In this document: positions 45,234-53,805 of the stretch, piece by piece | Numbering within the stretch: position 1 is the first letter of the stretch | Layout: each line of letters starts with the position of its first letter | Program-made: the position numbers and the translations under genes | Origin: Rubrivivax sp. | GTDB lineage: Bacteria; Pseudomonadota; Gammaproteobacteria; Burkholderiales; Burkholderiaceae_C | DNA length: 64,000 bases | NCBI GenBank assembly: GCA_016789865.1 | Contig: JAEUPC010000173.1 | Coordinates: 28,544 to 92,543, forward strand | Direction of reading: 5' to 3' | Notes under the pieces: generated by a model | What the model was told of the DNA's origin: nothing | Seen by the model: the letters and a program-made list of their open reading frames with translations, nothing else | Database searches by the model: none

Positions 45234-47660
45234 CTAGCGGCCGTCGCCTCCACGCCGTTGCGGCGAGGCAAATGCGGCCGCCAGCAGCAGCGCCAGCAGT
45301 GCACCGGGGGCGACCACGAGGCCGATGGCCGAGAGTGCCGGAATGGCCGAGAACGCGAGCAGCCCGAAAGAGAACACGGTCGTCAGGTTGGCCAGCAGCA
45401 GGCTGGCCAGGGTGTCGGGGTCGGCGCTGGCGCCACCAGCGCTGTGGTCGGCGCCGCGATCCGTGCCGCTGCCTCCCACGCGATCGAAGAACAGCGCGTA
45501 GTTCGAGCCCACGGCCACCACCAGCAGCATGCCCACCAGGTGCAGGATGCCCAGGGTTACGCCCAGGGCCGCCAGCGCGCCCAGCACCAGCAGCACGGCC
45601 AGCACCAGCGGCTGCACCACTGCGAGCACGCGCCGGGGCCGCCGCAGCGAGCCGGCGATCAGCGCCAGCACCGCCAGCGCGCCGAGCGCCGATTGCCACA
45701 AGGCCTCGTCGACATAGCGCTGGTACAGCGCGTCGAGCTCGTGCTTGATGTCGAGCAGCTGCGTGCCCGCCAGCCCCGCCAGCACCGCGCGCACGGCGCC
45801 GGTATCGAGGGTCTCGCCCACCGGGTGCAGCGGCAGCAGCGCCGCGTGGCTGCCGTCGCGGCGGGCCAGCAGCAGCGCATCGACCATCGGCGCCAGCGGC
45901 GTGCCGCGCAGCGTGGCCGCGGTGAGGGGCGCGGCGTGGCGCGCGGCCTCGACCTCGGCCACGAAGGGCGCCAGCCGCGCCGGCGACAGCGGCGTGCCGC
46001 GCGTGGCCTCGGCCAGCGCCGACTGCAGCGCCGCGGGCTCGGGCAGGCTGGTGCGGCGGGCCTGCTGCGTGGCCTGGCTGGGCAGCAGGTGCGTGACGCT
46101 GTCGAAGCCGCCCAGGCGACGCTGCTGCACCAACGACTCCAGTCTGGCCGCGGTGGCCTCGGCACGCTGCAGCGTCGTCTCGGCATCGGGGCCTTGCACC
46201 ACCACCAGCGCGCGCGCGTCGCTGGTGCCGAGGCCGGCGCGCAGGTCGCGATCCAGCGCCAGCATCTCCGGTGCCAGCGGGCTCAGCGCCGTGAGGTCGG
46301 CGCGCCACAGCTCGGTGCGCTGCGCCACCAGCAGCGCCGCAGCCAGGCCGGCAGCCAGCAGCGGCCAGCGCAGGCGCGGCAGCAGGCGCACGAGCGCGGC
46401 CGCAAGCGCGCCCAGCCAGCGCCGCGCGCCTTCACCGCTGGCACCGTCGGGCAGCCAGGCTGGCAGCAGGAAGCGCGTGGTCAGCGCCGCCGCCAGCAGC
46501 CCCGCGATCGAGAACACCCCGAGCTGCGCCAGCCCCGGGAAGCCGGAGAACACGAGCGCGCCGAAGCCCGCGATCGAGGTCCACAGGCCCAGGCGCACTG
46601 TGGGCCAGCCGGTGGCCAGCCAGCCACGCCAGCCGGCGCCGGGCTGCACCGCCGCCGCTGCGCGCGCCTGCACGAGGTAGTAGATGGCGTAGTCCACCGC
46701 CTCGCCGATGAGCGTGGCGCCGAATCCCAGCGTCAGGCCGTGCACCTGGCCGAAACCGGCGCCCACGGCCGCGATGCCGGCCAGCACCCCGGTGCCCACC
46801 GGCACCAGTGCCACCGCCAGCGCGCGCGGGCTGGCGAAGGCCAGCAGCAACAACGCGCTCATCGCCAGCGTGCCGGCAACGGCCAGCCACTGCACCTCGC
46901 GCTCGATGCGCTCGCGGCTCGTCACGGCGAACAGCGGCGCCCCACTGAGCTCGAGGTTGAGTTCGCGCGCGCCCAGCGCCGCGAAGGCGCCGCGGAGCTC
47001 AACGATGGCGGCCTGTTGGCCATCGAGATCGGCGCCCGGCGCGCGCGTGGTCGCCAGCAGCAGCGCGCGGCCACCCTCGCGCGCCGCCCACACGCCTTGC
47101 TCCAGGCGTGGCGACCGGGCCGGGATCAGCGCTTCGGCGATGCGCTGCACTTCGCCGCTGGGGTCGCGCTCCAGCAGCGACCTGACGGCGCCGCCGGCCG
47201 GCGTGCCCAGCAGCGACAGCGTCTCGGCCAGCGCTTCGGACAGGCCAGCGGCCGTGAAGCGCGCCGGCTCCACCGCGGGGCTCAACGCATAGCGATGGTC
47301 GGCGATCCAGCGCCCGGCCTCGGCCCACGCCTCGCGCTCGCCGTTGAGCACCTGCTCGAAGCGTGCGCTGGCGCGCAAGGTGCGGGCCAGCGCGCGCGAG
47401 GCCTCGGCACGTGCCTCGGCCGTGCCGCCGCGCACGCCCACCAGCAGCGTGCGCGAAGGGGTGCCGCTTTCCAACTGCTCGATGAGCATGCGCTGCTGCG
47501 CGTCGGGGCTGCGCGGCAGGAAGGCTGACATGTCCGCGCTGAAGGGCGTGCGCACCACCAGCAGCAGCGCCAGCGCGCAGCCGGCCAGCCAGGCCAGCGT
47601 GATGCCCAGGCGGCGCGGCGCGGCGGCCCGCGGCGGCGCGGTCATCGGACGGCGACCCAT
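45234..47660 (-). CDS. MMPL-family exporter (RND superfamily)
   Basis: An 808-residue polytopic protein with two repeats of one plus five membrane spans. The first large loop follows LGITLAWLAGCALALLLVVRTPFSADMSAFLP. GFGATLIGEAVDYAIYYLVQARA and VAVGSNYALFFDRVG are the duplicated MMPL motifs in the middle spans. Such exporters accompany LolA in aryl polyene clusters and probably move the lipid-linked pigment out of the inner membrane. An alternative start is the ATG at 47645. Confidence 0.9.
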   Translation of the reverse strand: MGRRPMTAPPRAAAPRRLGITLAWLAGCALALLLVVRTPFSADMSAFLPRSPDAQQRMLIEQLESGTPSRTLLVGVRGGTAEARAEASRALARTLRASARFEQVLNGEREAWAEAGRWIADHRYALSPAVEPARFTAAGLSEALAETLSLLGTPAGGAVRSLLERDPSGEVQRIAEALIPARSPRLEQGVWAAREGGRALLLATTRAPGADLDGQQAAIVELRGAFAALGARELNLELSGAPLFAVTSRERIEREVQWLAVAGTLAMSALLLLAFASPRALAVALVPVGTGVLAGIAAVGAGFGQVHGLTLGFGATLIGEAVDYAIYYLVQARAAAAVQPGAGWRGWLATGWPTVRLGLWTSIAGFGALVFSGFPGLAQLGVFSIAGLLAAALTTRFLLPAWLPDGASGEGARRWLGALAAALVRLLPRLRWPLLAAGLAAALLVAQRTELWRADLTALSPLAPEMLALDRDLRAGLGTSDARALVVVQGPDAETTLQRAEATAARLESLVQQRRLGGFDSVTHLLPSQATQQARRTSLPEPAALQSALAEATRGTPLSPARLAPFVAEVEAARHAAPLTAATLRGTPLAPMVDALLLARRDGSHAALLPLHPVGETLDTGAVRAVLAGLAGTQLLDIKHELDALYQRYVDEALWQSALGALAVLALIAGSLRRPRRVLAVVQPLVLAVLLVLGALAALGVTLGILHLVGMLLVVAVGSNYALFFDRVGGSGTDRGADHSAGGASADPDTLASLLLANLTTVFSFGLLAFSAIPALSAIGLVVAPGALLALLLAAAFASPQRRGGDGR

Positions 47661-47668
47661 GCTGCGCG

Positions 47669-47770
47669 CTACGGGATGAGCGCTTGGGAGCGGCCCGGCG
47701 CGTTCACTGGAGTACCTTCGCGCCTGAAGCGCTTCGGAATGAGCGCTTGGGAGCGGCCCGGCGCGCTCAT
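47669..47770 (-). CDS. Mini-ORF 4 (33 residues) between LolA and exporter
   Basis: Opens at an ATG overlapping the lolA stop (ATGA) and encodes SAPGRSQALIPKR, FRREGTP and VNAPGRSQALIP before a TAG. The stop falls 8 bases before the exporter ATG instead of overlapping it. One full unit of 63 bases and a truncated second unit are present, so the second motif is read in the same frame. Confidence 0.5.
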   Translation of the reverse strand: MSAPGRSQALIPKRFRREGTPVNAPGRSQALIP

Positions 47771-48402
47771 GGCCGCACGCGGCCGGCTGACGGCGCGGTG
47801 AGGGGCTCGATCTGCATCAGCGAGCGGTCGCCGCCCGCCATCTGCAGTTCCACGCTGCGCAGATCGGCCCCGGCGCCGGCGATGTGAATCTGTGCCACCT
47901 GCCGCGCCAGCGCAGCGTCGCGCGGCGTGAGCGAGAGCGTCCAGCGCGCGGCGTTGCCCGCGATACGTGCCTCGAAGTGGCGCCGCAGCAGCACGCCGTT
48001 GCCGCCCAGCGTGCCGCGCACCGCCTCGACCAGCACGCCAAGTTCGGGCACGGCATCCAGTGCCATCTGGCGCGTGCGGCCGCCACGCTTGAGCAGCACC
48101 TGGTTGCCGTCGACCTCCATCGATTCCGGCCGCGGCTCCAGCGTGTGGCGCGCGAAGCGGTCGGGTGCCTGGAAGCTCAGCGTGCCGCTGGAACGCAGCG
48201 GGCTGTCGAAGCCGGCGACCTGGCGCTCCTCGGTGAAGCGGGCCTCGCCGGCGCGGCGCGTGGCCAGCAGGGTCATCAGGGCGTCGAGGTCGAAGCCGGC
48301 TGAGAGCGCCGGCGCGGCCGCCCAGGCCAGGGCCGCGCCCAGCAGCAACTGCCGGCGCGCGTGCAGGCCCTCAGTGCGCGGCGTCCTCGTGCCAGAAGTC
48401 AT
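47767..48402 (-). CDS. LolA-like outer-membrane lipoprotein carrier protein
   Basis: A 211-residue secreted protein. A Tat-like or Sec signal (RRQLLLGAALAWAAAPALSAG) is followed by DLDALMTLLATRRAGEARFTEERQVAGFDSPLRSSGTLSFQAPDRFARHT, the LolA-type start, and LLKRGGRTRQMALDAVPELGVLVEAVRG. The aryl polyene version is thought to carry the lipid across the periplasm with the MMPL exporter. Its start overlaps the upstream acyltransferase gene by 32 bases. Confidence 0.85.
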   Translation of the reverse strand: MTSGTRTPRTEGLHARRQLLLGAALAWAAAPALSAGFDLDALMTLLATRRAGEARFTEERQVAGFDSPLRSSGTLSFQAPDRFARHTLEPRPESMEVDGNQVLLKRGGRTRQMALDAVPELGVLVEAVRGTLGGNGVLLRRHFEARIAGNAARWTLSLTPRDAALARQVAQIHIAGAGADLRSVELQMAGGDRSLMQIEPLTAPSAGRVRP

Positions 48403-49369
48403 GGAAGTTGAACCAGTTGTACGGCGCCTCGCGCACCAGCGCCTCCAGCCGCGCGACGTAGGCGTGCAGCGCTTCGTGCAGGCGGCGTTCGCGCTCGGCC
48501 GCGTCGGCGATGGGCTCGCGGAAGTCCGCGAGCTCCTCGAAGCGCAGGTCGTAGCGGCGGCCGCCCAGGTACAGGCCGACCATGAAGATCACGCGCCGGC
48601 GCAGCAGCATGGCCAGGCGCAACGGACCATCGGTGAACGGCGCCGGCTTGCCTAGGAAGGGGATGTCCACCGTGCCGTGGCGGGCTGCGGCGGCCCGGCC
48701 GGCATCGGCCACGGCCACGGCCACGAATCGGTCACCCAGCAGGCCGGCCAGGCCGCCGGCGTCGAGCCAGTCACGGATCGCCAGCGTCGAGCCGGGTCGG
48801 CCGATGGCGATGACGCGCAGCGGGAAGTCAGGGGCCACCTGCGCCAGAACGTCGTGGATCATGCGCGCGTTGTCCGGGTACATGACCATCGCCACGCGCA
48901 GCGCCGGGCGGCTGGCGCCCACCGCGTGCAGGGCCTCGAAGCTGCCCACGTGGGCACCGAGCAGGAAGGCGCCGCGGCCCTCGGCCAGCGTGGTGTCCAC
49001 CACCTCGTCGCCGCGCATCGCCAGCTCGAACGCCTGCATCTGGCCGCGCACGAAAAACAGACGATCCAGCACGACGGAGGCGAAGGCGTGGAAGTGGCGG
49101 TAGCGCTCGGCCAGCGTCGGGCGGTGGCCGAGGGCGCGTTCGAGATAACGCGCGGAGTGACGGCGCGCCGCCGGGGAGAAAGCCAGGAAGTACAGCGTGA
49201 TCGGGCGCAGCACCCAGCGCGCCACTCGGCGCCCGAGCGTGAGGGCGATCCACACCATCAAGCGCATCGTCGCGAGGTTGCTGCGCTCGCGTTGCGAGCT
49301 CCAGCCGGGTGTGTCGTCGGCCGCTGCGCCGGCGCTCTCGCTCATCGCCTTGCTCACTCCAGGGCTCAT
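48371..49369 (-). CDS. LpxL/HtrB-like acyltransferase
   Basis: A 332-residue lysophospholipid/lipid A acyltransferase-family protein. After a hydrophobic start, RRHSARYLERALGHRPTLAERYRHFHAFASVVLDRLFF, GRGAFLLGAHVGSFEALHAVG (HxxxxE/D-like catalytic His with following acid) and DIPFLGKPAPFTDGPLRLAML are family features. YNWFNFHDFW is typical of the C-terminus. In aryl polyene clusters this type is proposed to attach an acyl group to the carrier lipid. Starts by ATGA overlap with the ligase. Confidence 0.87.
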   Translation of the reverse strand: MSPGVSKAMSESAGAAADDTPGWSSQRERSNLATMRLMVWIALTLGRRVARWVLRPITLYFLAFSPAARRHSARYLERALGHRPTLAERYRHFHAFASVVLDRLFFVRGQMQAFELAMRGDEVVDTTLAEGRGAFLLGAHVGSFEALHAVGASRPALRVAMVMYPDNARMIHDVLAQVAPDFPLRVIAIGRPGSTLAIRDWLDAGGLAGLLGDRFVAVAVADAGRAAAARHGTVDIPFLGKPAPFTDGPLRLAMLLRRRVIFMVGLYLGGRRYDLRFEELADFREPIADAAERERRLHEALHAYVARLEALVREAPYNWFNFHDFWHEDAAH

Positions 49370-51159
49370 GGCGACGAGTCCGTGCCGCCTCGAACGACCA
49401 GCCCGCGTGCCACCTCGCGCGCAGACTCGCACGCACCCGTGCTGGCGACAAACTCGACCCCCCGTGTGGCCGCCTGCAGGCGCAGCTGCACCGCCTGCCC
49501 CGGGCCCACGGGAGCGACGAACTTGACCTGCTCCAGCGTGGGTGTGGGGCCCGCGCGCGCCGCGAGCCCCGGCGTGTCGTGCAGCAGCTCCAGCACCCAG
49601 CCCAGCAGCACCACGCCGGGCAGCACCGGCCGGCCCGGAAAGTGCCCGTCGAAGGCCGGGTGATCGGCCGCGACCTCGAGGCTTCGCGTGGCCGTGGTCG
49701 CCAGCCACCGCGCGGCGAAGTCGCGCAGCGTCGCGGTGGTGAGCTTGCCCGTGGCCTCGCGCGGCAGCGCCGGCACATGCACCACGCGCCGCGGCACGAA
49801 GGCGGCCTCCAGGCGAGCGCGCAGCTCTTCGATCACTGCCGCGGCCGAGAGCCCGGGCGCCACCACGAAGGCCACGGGCCGCACCACGGCCTCGGTGTCG
49901 GTGCCGGGCTCGGGCAGCCAGAAGGCGCCGTCGTCGACGCCGGGGATGCGGTTGAGGTGGTAGTTCAGGTGCGCCAGCGAGCTGCGCTTGCCGGCCACGT
50001 GGATGAGGTCATTGGCGCGCCCCAGCAGCTGGAAGCGCCGCTCGTCGTGCAGCACCAGCACGTCGGCCAGCGGCGTCGGTTGGGCCACATGGCCGCCGTG
50101 CACGACGAAGCGCCCGGCGGCTTCGCCCTGCGCACCTGCGCTCGCCTCCTGGTGGATGCGCAGCTCGCCGAGCGTGGTCCAGGTCTCCCCGGCCGTGGTG
50201 CGCCGCGCCGCCACCTGGCCGGCCTCGGTGCAGCCGTAGATCTCCACCAGGCGTGCTCCCAGGTCGGCCTCGGCCTGCGCCGCCAGCTGCGGCGAGAGCG
50301 GAGCCGTGGCCGACAGCACCAGGTCCACCGGCGGCAGCGGCACGCCGGCACCCAGCAGCGCCTTCAGGTGGAAGGGCGTGGTCACCAGTGCCCGCGGCCG
50401 CGGCACGGTGGCCAGGGCCGCGGCGATATCGGCCGGGTAGAACGGGCGGCCGGCGTCGAAGGCGGCGCCGCCCAGCAGCGCCAGCAGCACGCTGGATTCC
50501 AGCCCGTAGCTGTGCTGCGCCGGCACCGTGGCCACCAGGGTCAGGCCGGCGAGGTCGGGGCGGTCGATCAATTCGGCCAGCCGCGCGGCCTCGGCCGCGA
50601 TGTTCAGCACCAGTGCGCCCCAGCGCTTGCCGTGGGGCTGCGGAGCGCCGGTGGAGCCCGAAGTCAGCAGGCACACGGCCTGAAGGCCCGCAGGGATCGC
50701 CGGCACAAGGGCTTGCCCTGGTGGGCCGGGTTCCAGGTCGACCGCGATGGCCGGCAGGCCGGCGGCGGCGCCCTCCGGGTCCGCGTGGCCACGGGGGTCA
50801 GCATGATCGCCGGGGACGTCGACCAGCGTGTACAGCCCGCCTGCGTCTGCCGGCAGTTGCGCCAGCGTGTCCGGCAGCGTGTTGGGCGGCATGAGGCTCG
50901 TGTGGCCGCGCAACAGTGCCGCGGCCAGGCCGAGCGCGAAGTGCAGGCGGTCCTGGCACAGGTTGATCGCGCTTCCCTTGGCCGGCAGGCGCTCGGCCAG
51001 GCGCACAGCGGCAGTCACGAAGCGTGCTGCGGTGACCGGTTGGCCGCGGCGCCAGGCCAGCACCGACTCGGGTGGCCGCGGGGCCAGCAGCGGCAGGCCG
51101 ATGGCCGGTTCGACGCCTGCCGACGCAGGCGGCGAGGCGACGGGGCGCTCAGCGGCCAT
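49366..51159 (-). CDS. AMP-ligase fused to hotdog dehydratase-like domain (ApeH-ApeI type)
   Basis: A 597-residue fusion. The N-terminal 480 residues are an acyl-adenylating enzyme: LLTSGSTGAPQPHGKRW (P-loop), VEIYGCTEAGQVAARRT, LGRANDLIHVAGKRSS and REATGKLTTATLRDF (the A10 Lys). The last 110 residues are a FabA/FabZ-like hotdog domain with DHPAFDGHFPGRPVLPGVVLLGW. In many aryl polyene clusters these are two genes, so one protein could both load the aryl starter and dehydrate intermediates. It overlaps the membrane protein gene by 11 bases. Confidence 0.88.
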   Translation of the reverse strand: MAAERPVASPPASAGVEPAIGLPLLAPRPPESVLAWRRGQPVTAARFVTAAVRLAERLPAKGSAINLCQDRLHFALGLAAALLRGHTSLMPPNTLPDTLAQLPADAGGLYTLVDVPGDHADPRGHADPEGAAAGLPAIAVDLEPGPPGQALVPAIPAGLQAVCLLTSGSTGAPQPHGKRWGALVLNIAAEAARLAELIDRPDLAGLTLVATVPAQHSYGLESSVLLALLGGAAFDAGRPFYPADIAAALATVPRPRALVTTPFHLKALLGAGVPLPPVDLVLSATAPLSPQLAAQAEADLGARLVEIYGCTEAGQVAARRTTAGETWTTLGELRIHQEASAGAQGEAAGRFVVHGGHVAQPTPLADVLVLHDERRFQLLGRANDLIHVAGKRSSLAHLNYHLNRIPGVDDGAFWLPEPGTDTEAVVRPVAFVVAPGLSAAAVIEELRARLEAAFVPRRVVHVPALPREATGKLTTATLRDFAARWLATTATRSLEVAADHPAFDGHFPGRPVLPGVVLLGWVLELLHDTPGLAARAGPTPTLEQVKFVAPVGPGQAVQLRLQAATRGVEFVASTGACESAREVARGLVVRGGTDSSP

Positions 51160-51820
51160 GGCGTCGCTCGCGCCAGGCCTGCGCCACGCGTGCCAGCGTG
51201 ACGCGTTCGAACTCGGGGTGGCGCCAGCGCCGCCACAGGTGCTCGCCGGCGAACAGCGTCAGCGCCGCCAGCGGTGTGAGCAGGTTGCCGAACATCGACC
51301 ACCAGCCCCAGGGTGCCAGCCCGTACAACAGCCACGACAAGGCGATCATGGCCAGGAAGTAGGCGGCCCACAGCCGCGTGAGCGCGCCGGTGTATTCGCG
51401 CAACGCCGGCGTGAACACGTGGTGCACGCGCTGGGCCATGGTGGTGATCAGCGGTGTGCCGCCCTCACGCAGCGTGGAGGCGAAGGCCCAGGCCAGCGCC
51501 GCGTGGATGGCGCTGTGCTGCAAGACGTAGAGCAGCTGGATGTCGCCGATGCCGCCGCGTGCGACCACCGCCGCCGTGGCCGCGGCGGCCCCGGCCATCG
51601 CGACCAGCAGGCCATGCTGGCGCCGGCGCCACGCGCCCGCCGTCGCCACGGCCCACAGCGGGCCAAGCAGCACCGCCACGGCCCAAGGCTGGCCGGGCGC
51701 ATGCAGCATCAGCGCGTGCGACAGCAAAGCGTAGACGGCCACGCCGGCCACGGCCAGCAGGGCCCAGGGCACGGCCGTGCCCGAGGCCAGGGGTGCCGCG
51801 GCCGGACGACTCGACGGCAT
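51149..51820 (-). CDS. COG4648-like inner-membrane protein (ApeG type)
   Basis: A 223-residue protein with six or so hydrophobic spans (WALLAVAGVAVYALLSHALML, WAVAVLLGPLWAVAT, LLVAMAGAAAATAAVVAR, LWAAYFLAMIALSWLLYGL). QLLYVLQHSAIHAALAWAFASTLREGGTPLITTMAQRVH is the conserved core of the COG4648 family, found in aryl polyene clusters next to ACP and ligase. Function unknown. It starts 16 bases after the ACP stop. Confidence 0.8.
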   Translation of the reverse strand: MPSSRPAAAPLASGTAVPWALLAVAGVAVYALLSHALMLHAPGQPWAVAVLLGPLWAVATAGAWRRRQHGLLVAMAGAAAATAAVVARGGIGDIQLLYVLQHSAIHAALAWAFASTLREGGTPLITTMAQRVHHVFTPALREYTGALTRLWAAYFLAMIALSWLLYGLAPWGWWSMFGNLLTPLAALTLFAGEHLWRRWRHPEFERVTLARVAQAWRERRHGR

Positions 51821-51836
51821 CGGCAGGGGCGGCGCT

Positions 51837-52124
51837 TCAGCGCGTGCGCTGTTGCGCCACGTGGGCGGCCAGGCTGCGCAGGTTCTGGAAGATCCTGTGG
51901 TTGTTCTCGTCGTCGGAGCGCAGCTGGAAGCCGTAGCGCTGCGAGATCTCGAGCGCAACCTCGAGGATGTCGATCGAGTCCAGGCCCAGGCCGTCGCCGA
52001 ACAGCGGCGCCGTGGGGTCGATGGCCTCGGGCGTGGTCTCCAGATTGAGGGCCTCCACGAACAGAGCCGCCAGCTCGCGTTCGAGCGCGGCGGGGTCGGC
52101 GGCGGTCGTGGTAGGCGTCGTCAC
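51837..52124 (-). CDS. Acyl carrier protein of pigment pathway
   Basis: A 95-residue ACP. Ser50 in FGDGLGLDSIDILEVAL is the phosphopantetheine site, preceded by LFVEALNLE and followed by ISQRYGFQL. It begins at a GTG and is the first gene of the minus pigment operon. Many aryl polyene clusters have two ACPs (ApeE and ApeF); only one is seen here. Confidence 0.9.
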   Translation of the reverse strand: MTTPTTTAADPAALERELAALFVEALNLETTPEAIDPTAPLFGDGLGLDSIDILEVALEISQRYGFQLRSDDENNHRIFQNLRSLAAHVAQQRTR

Positions 52125-52236
52125 GTCAGCATCCTCGTGCCAATGCGCAAGGCGAGGGGGCGCCTCAGCGCCCGGAACCGCGCATTGTAGGTCGCCAGGT
52201 GAAGACGGCGGCCTGGCGCCGGTCGCGGTTTGCCGC

Positions 52237-52737
52237 CTACAGCACCGCGGCCGCCTCGGGCACCGCGCCGCGCAGGAAGATCAGCGCGCCGCCCGGGCTC
52301 GTCAGGCGGTCGTGCAGCACCCCCTTGCGGCCCAGGTGGTAGCCGCCGGCCGGAATGGCGAGTTCGCCGATGCGCATCTCGCCTTCGAGCACGAGGCACT
52401 CCTCGTCCTGCGGATGGCGGTGCGCCGGCAGCGCGGCGCCCGGCGCCAGGCGAAGCAGGTAGGACAGGGTGTCGCCGTCGCGGTGCAGCACCTTCATCGT
52501 GATGCCGGCCCCGAACGGCAGCCAGGGTCCCTCGGCGGGTGCCAACGTCGCATGGCGCGGCGTGCTGTCGGCGGCGATGCGTCTGAGCAGCCGCTTTTTC
52601 ACGCGGGCGGCCGCCGCGGCGTCGGGCGGCTCGGGCGAGACGGCTTGGTCGAGCCAGGCCAGCACGTCGGCGTCGAGCTCGGACTCGCGGGTGGCGCGGC
52701 CGTCGCTGGCGGGGTCGGGGTCGAAAGGGGTGTTCAT
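52237..52737 (-). CDS. ChrR-like cupin anti-sigma or sensor protein
   Basis: A 166-residue protein. The C-terminal half is a cupin (about residues 85-160) with ALPAHRHPQDEECLVLEGEMRIGELAI, the metal-type His-His-Glu set of ChrR cupin-7 domains. The N-terminal half is a short helical stretch (DADVLAWLDQAV ... ARVKKRLLRRI) and lacks the zinc-binding HxxxCxxC of a full ChrR anti-sigma domain. It lies 22 bases after the ECF sigma gene and probably controls it, perhaps in response to oxidants. Confidence 0.8.
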   Translation of the reverse strand: MNTPFDPDPASDGRATRESELDADVLAWLDQAVSPEPPDAAAAARVKKRLLRRIAADSTPRHATLAPAEGPWLPFGAGITMKVLHRDGDTLSYLLRLAPGAALPAHRHPQDEECLVLEGEMRIGELAIPAGGYHLGRKGVLHDRLTSPGGALIFLRGAVPEAAAVL

Positions 52738-52759
52738 CGTGGATGCCTTGGTGTGCGCC

Positions 52760-53461
52760 TCATGCCGCGGCCGGGCCTGCGAGGACACTGCCGAGCACCG
52801 TGCGCAGCTTGTTCTGGGCCCGCAGGGCGTGCGACTTCACAGTGCCCAGCGGCAAGCCGGTGCAGCGGGCGATCTCGCCATGCGACAGCTCGCGCAGGTA
52901 GGCCAGCCCCAGCACCCAGCGCTCGGCCGGCGTGAGGGTGGCCAGCGCCGCATGCAGCTCGGCGCCGGCCTGCTGGCGCCACAGCCGCTCGGCGGGGTCG
53001 GCCAGGTCGGTGCCTGCGGCCGGGTCAGCGAGTTCGGCGCCGGCGTCATCTTCCGCGGCGGCCCCGCCGGGCGCATGCCCGGGCCGCGCGGCGGCGGCAC
53101 GCAACGCATCCAGCCCGCGGCTGCGCACCAGCGTCAGCAACCAGGTCACGGGGCTGCCGCGCAGGGGGTCGAAGCGGCCGGCCTTCCGCCAGGCTTCGAA
53201 GTAGCAGTCGGCCAGCAGGTCTTCGACCTCGGCGCTGTCGCGCAACAGCCGGCGCGCCACCGTGCGGGCGTGGCCGAAGGTCGCTTCGTAGAACGACTCG
53301 AAGGCCGCGGCATCGCCGGCGGCGGCGCCGGCCAGCCAAGCGGCGAGCTGGCGGTCGCGCGCCTCGCGTCGATCGTCGGAACCGGGCAGCCCCGCGGCCA
53401 AGCTGCCCGCTGCGCCAACAGGGGCAGGCGGCTCGCGTGGCGTCTGGGCGGCACCGGGCAT
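52760..53461 (-). CDS. RNA polymerase ECF sigma factor
   Basis: A 233-residue sigma factor. Region 2 reads AAFESFYEATFGHARTVARRLLRDSAEVEDLLADCYFEAWRKAGRF, an Ala/Gly/Asp-rich linker follows, and region 4 is LTPAERWVLGLAYLRELSHGEIARCTGLPLGTVKSHALRAQNKLR. It is paired with a ChrR-like cupin gene, as in ECF11-type pairs. The ATG at 53461 is chosen; the frame stays open upstream to 53647 but that stretch looks non-coding. No other sigma-controlled gene is obvious, apart from the nearby SRPBCC gene. Confidence 0.9.
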   Translation of the reverse strand: MPGAAQTPREPPAPVGAAGSLAAGLPGSDDRREARDRQLAAWLAGAAAGDAAAFESFYEATFGHARTVARRLLRDSAEVEDLLADCYFEAWRKAGRFDPLRGSPVTWLLTLVRSRGLDALRAAAARPGHAPGGAAAEDDAGAELADPAAGTDLADPAERLWRQQAGAELHAALATLTPAERWVLGLAYLRELSHGEIARCTGLPLGTVKSHALRAQNKLRTVLGSVLAGPAAA

Positions 53462-53805
53462 GCGGCGTACGTGGGCGGTCTGGTGGCCGATTCGGTGGCC
53501 GATTATCTGCAGCCATCGGCGGCTACGCGGTGCCCGTGGCCTGCCCCAGCTGCCAGCGCCCAACGCGGGCAGCGGGCCGGCCGTGGCAGGGCCGGCATCA
53601 GGCGGCCGCGGGGCGGACCATGGGGTGGGCAGGACAAGGGTGCTCATGGCGACGGGCGCAATCCCAGTGCTTCGGGTCTACGGGGCGAACCCACACCCGG
53701 ATGCACTGAAGTCGCACCGGGTCCTTGCCGGTAGCGGCCGTTGCATCCAGACCGGAGCGGCCCACGTAGAGGTGCCACCGACCCTTCGACCCCCGGGAGA
53801 CACCC
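53462..53805. other. 344-bp divergent gap between ECF sigma gene and SRPBCC gene
   Basis: No gene that I can support. It should hold the sigma operon promoter (minus) and the SRPBCC promoter (plus). No clear motif matching a known ECF promoter stands out. Confidence 0.5.
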
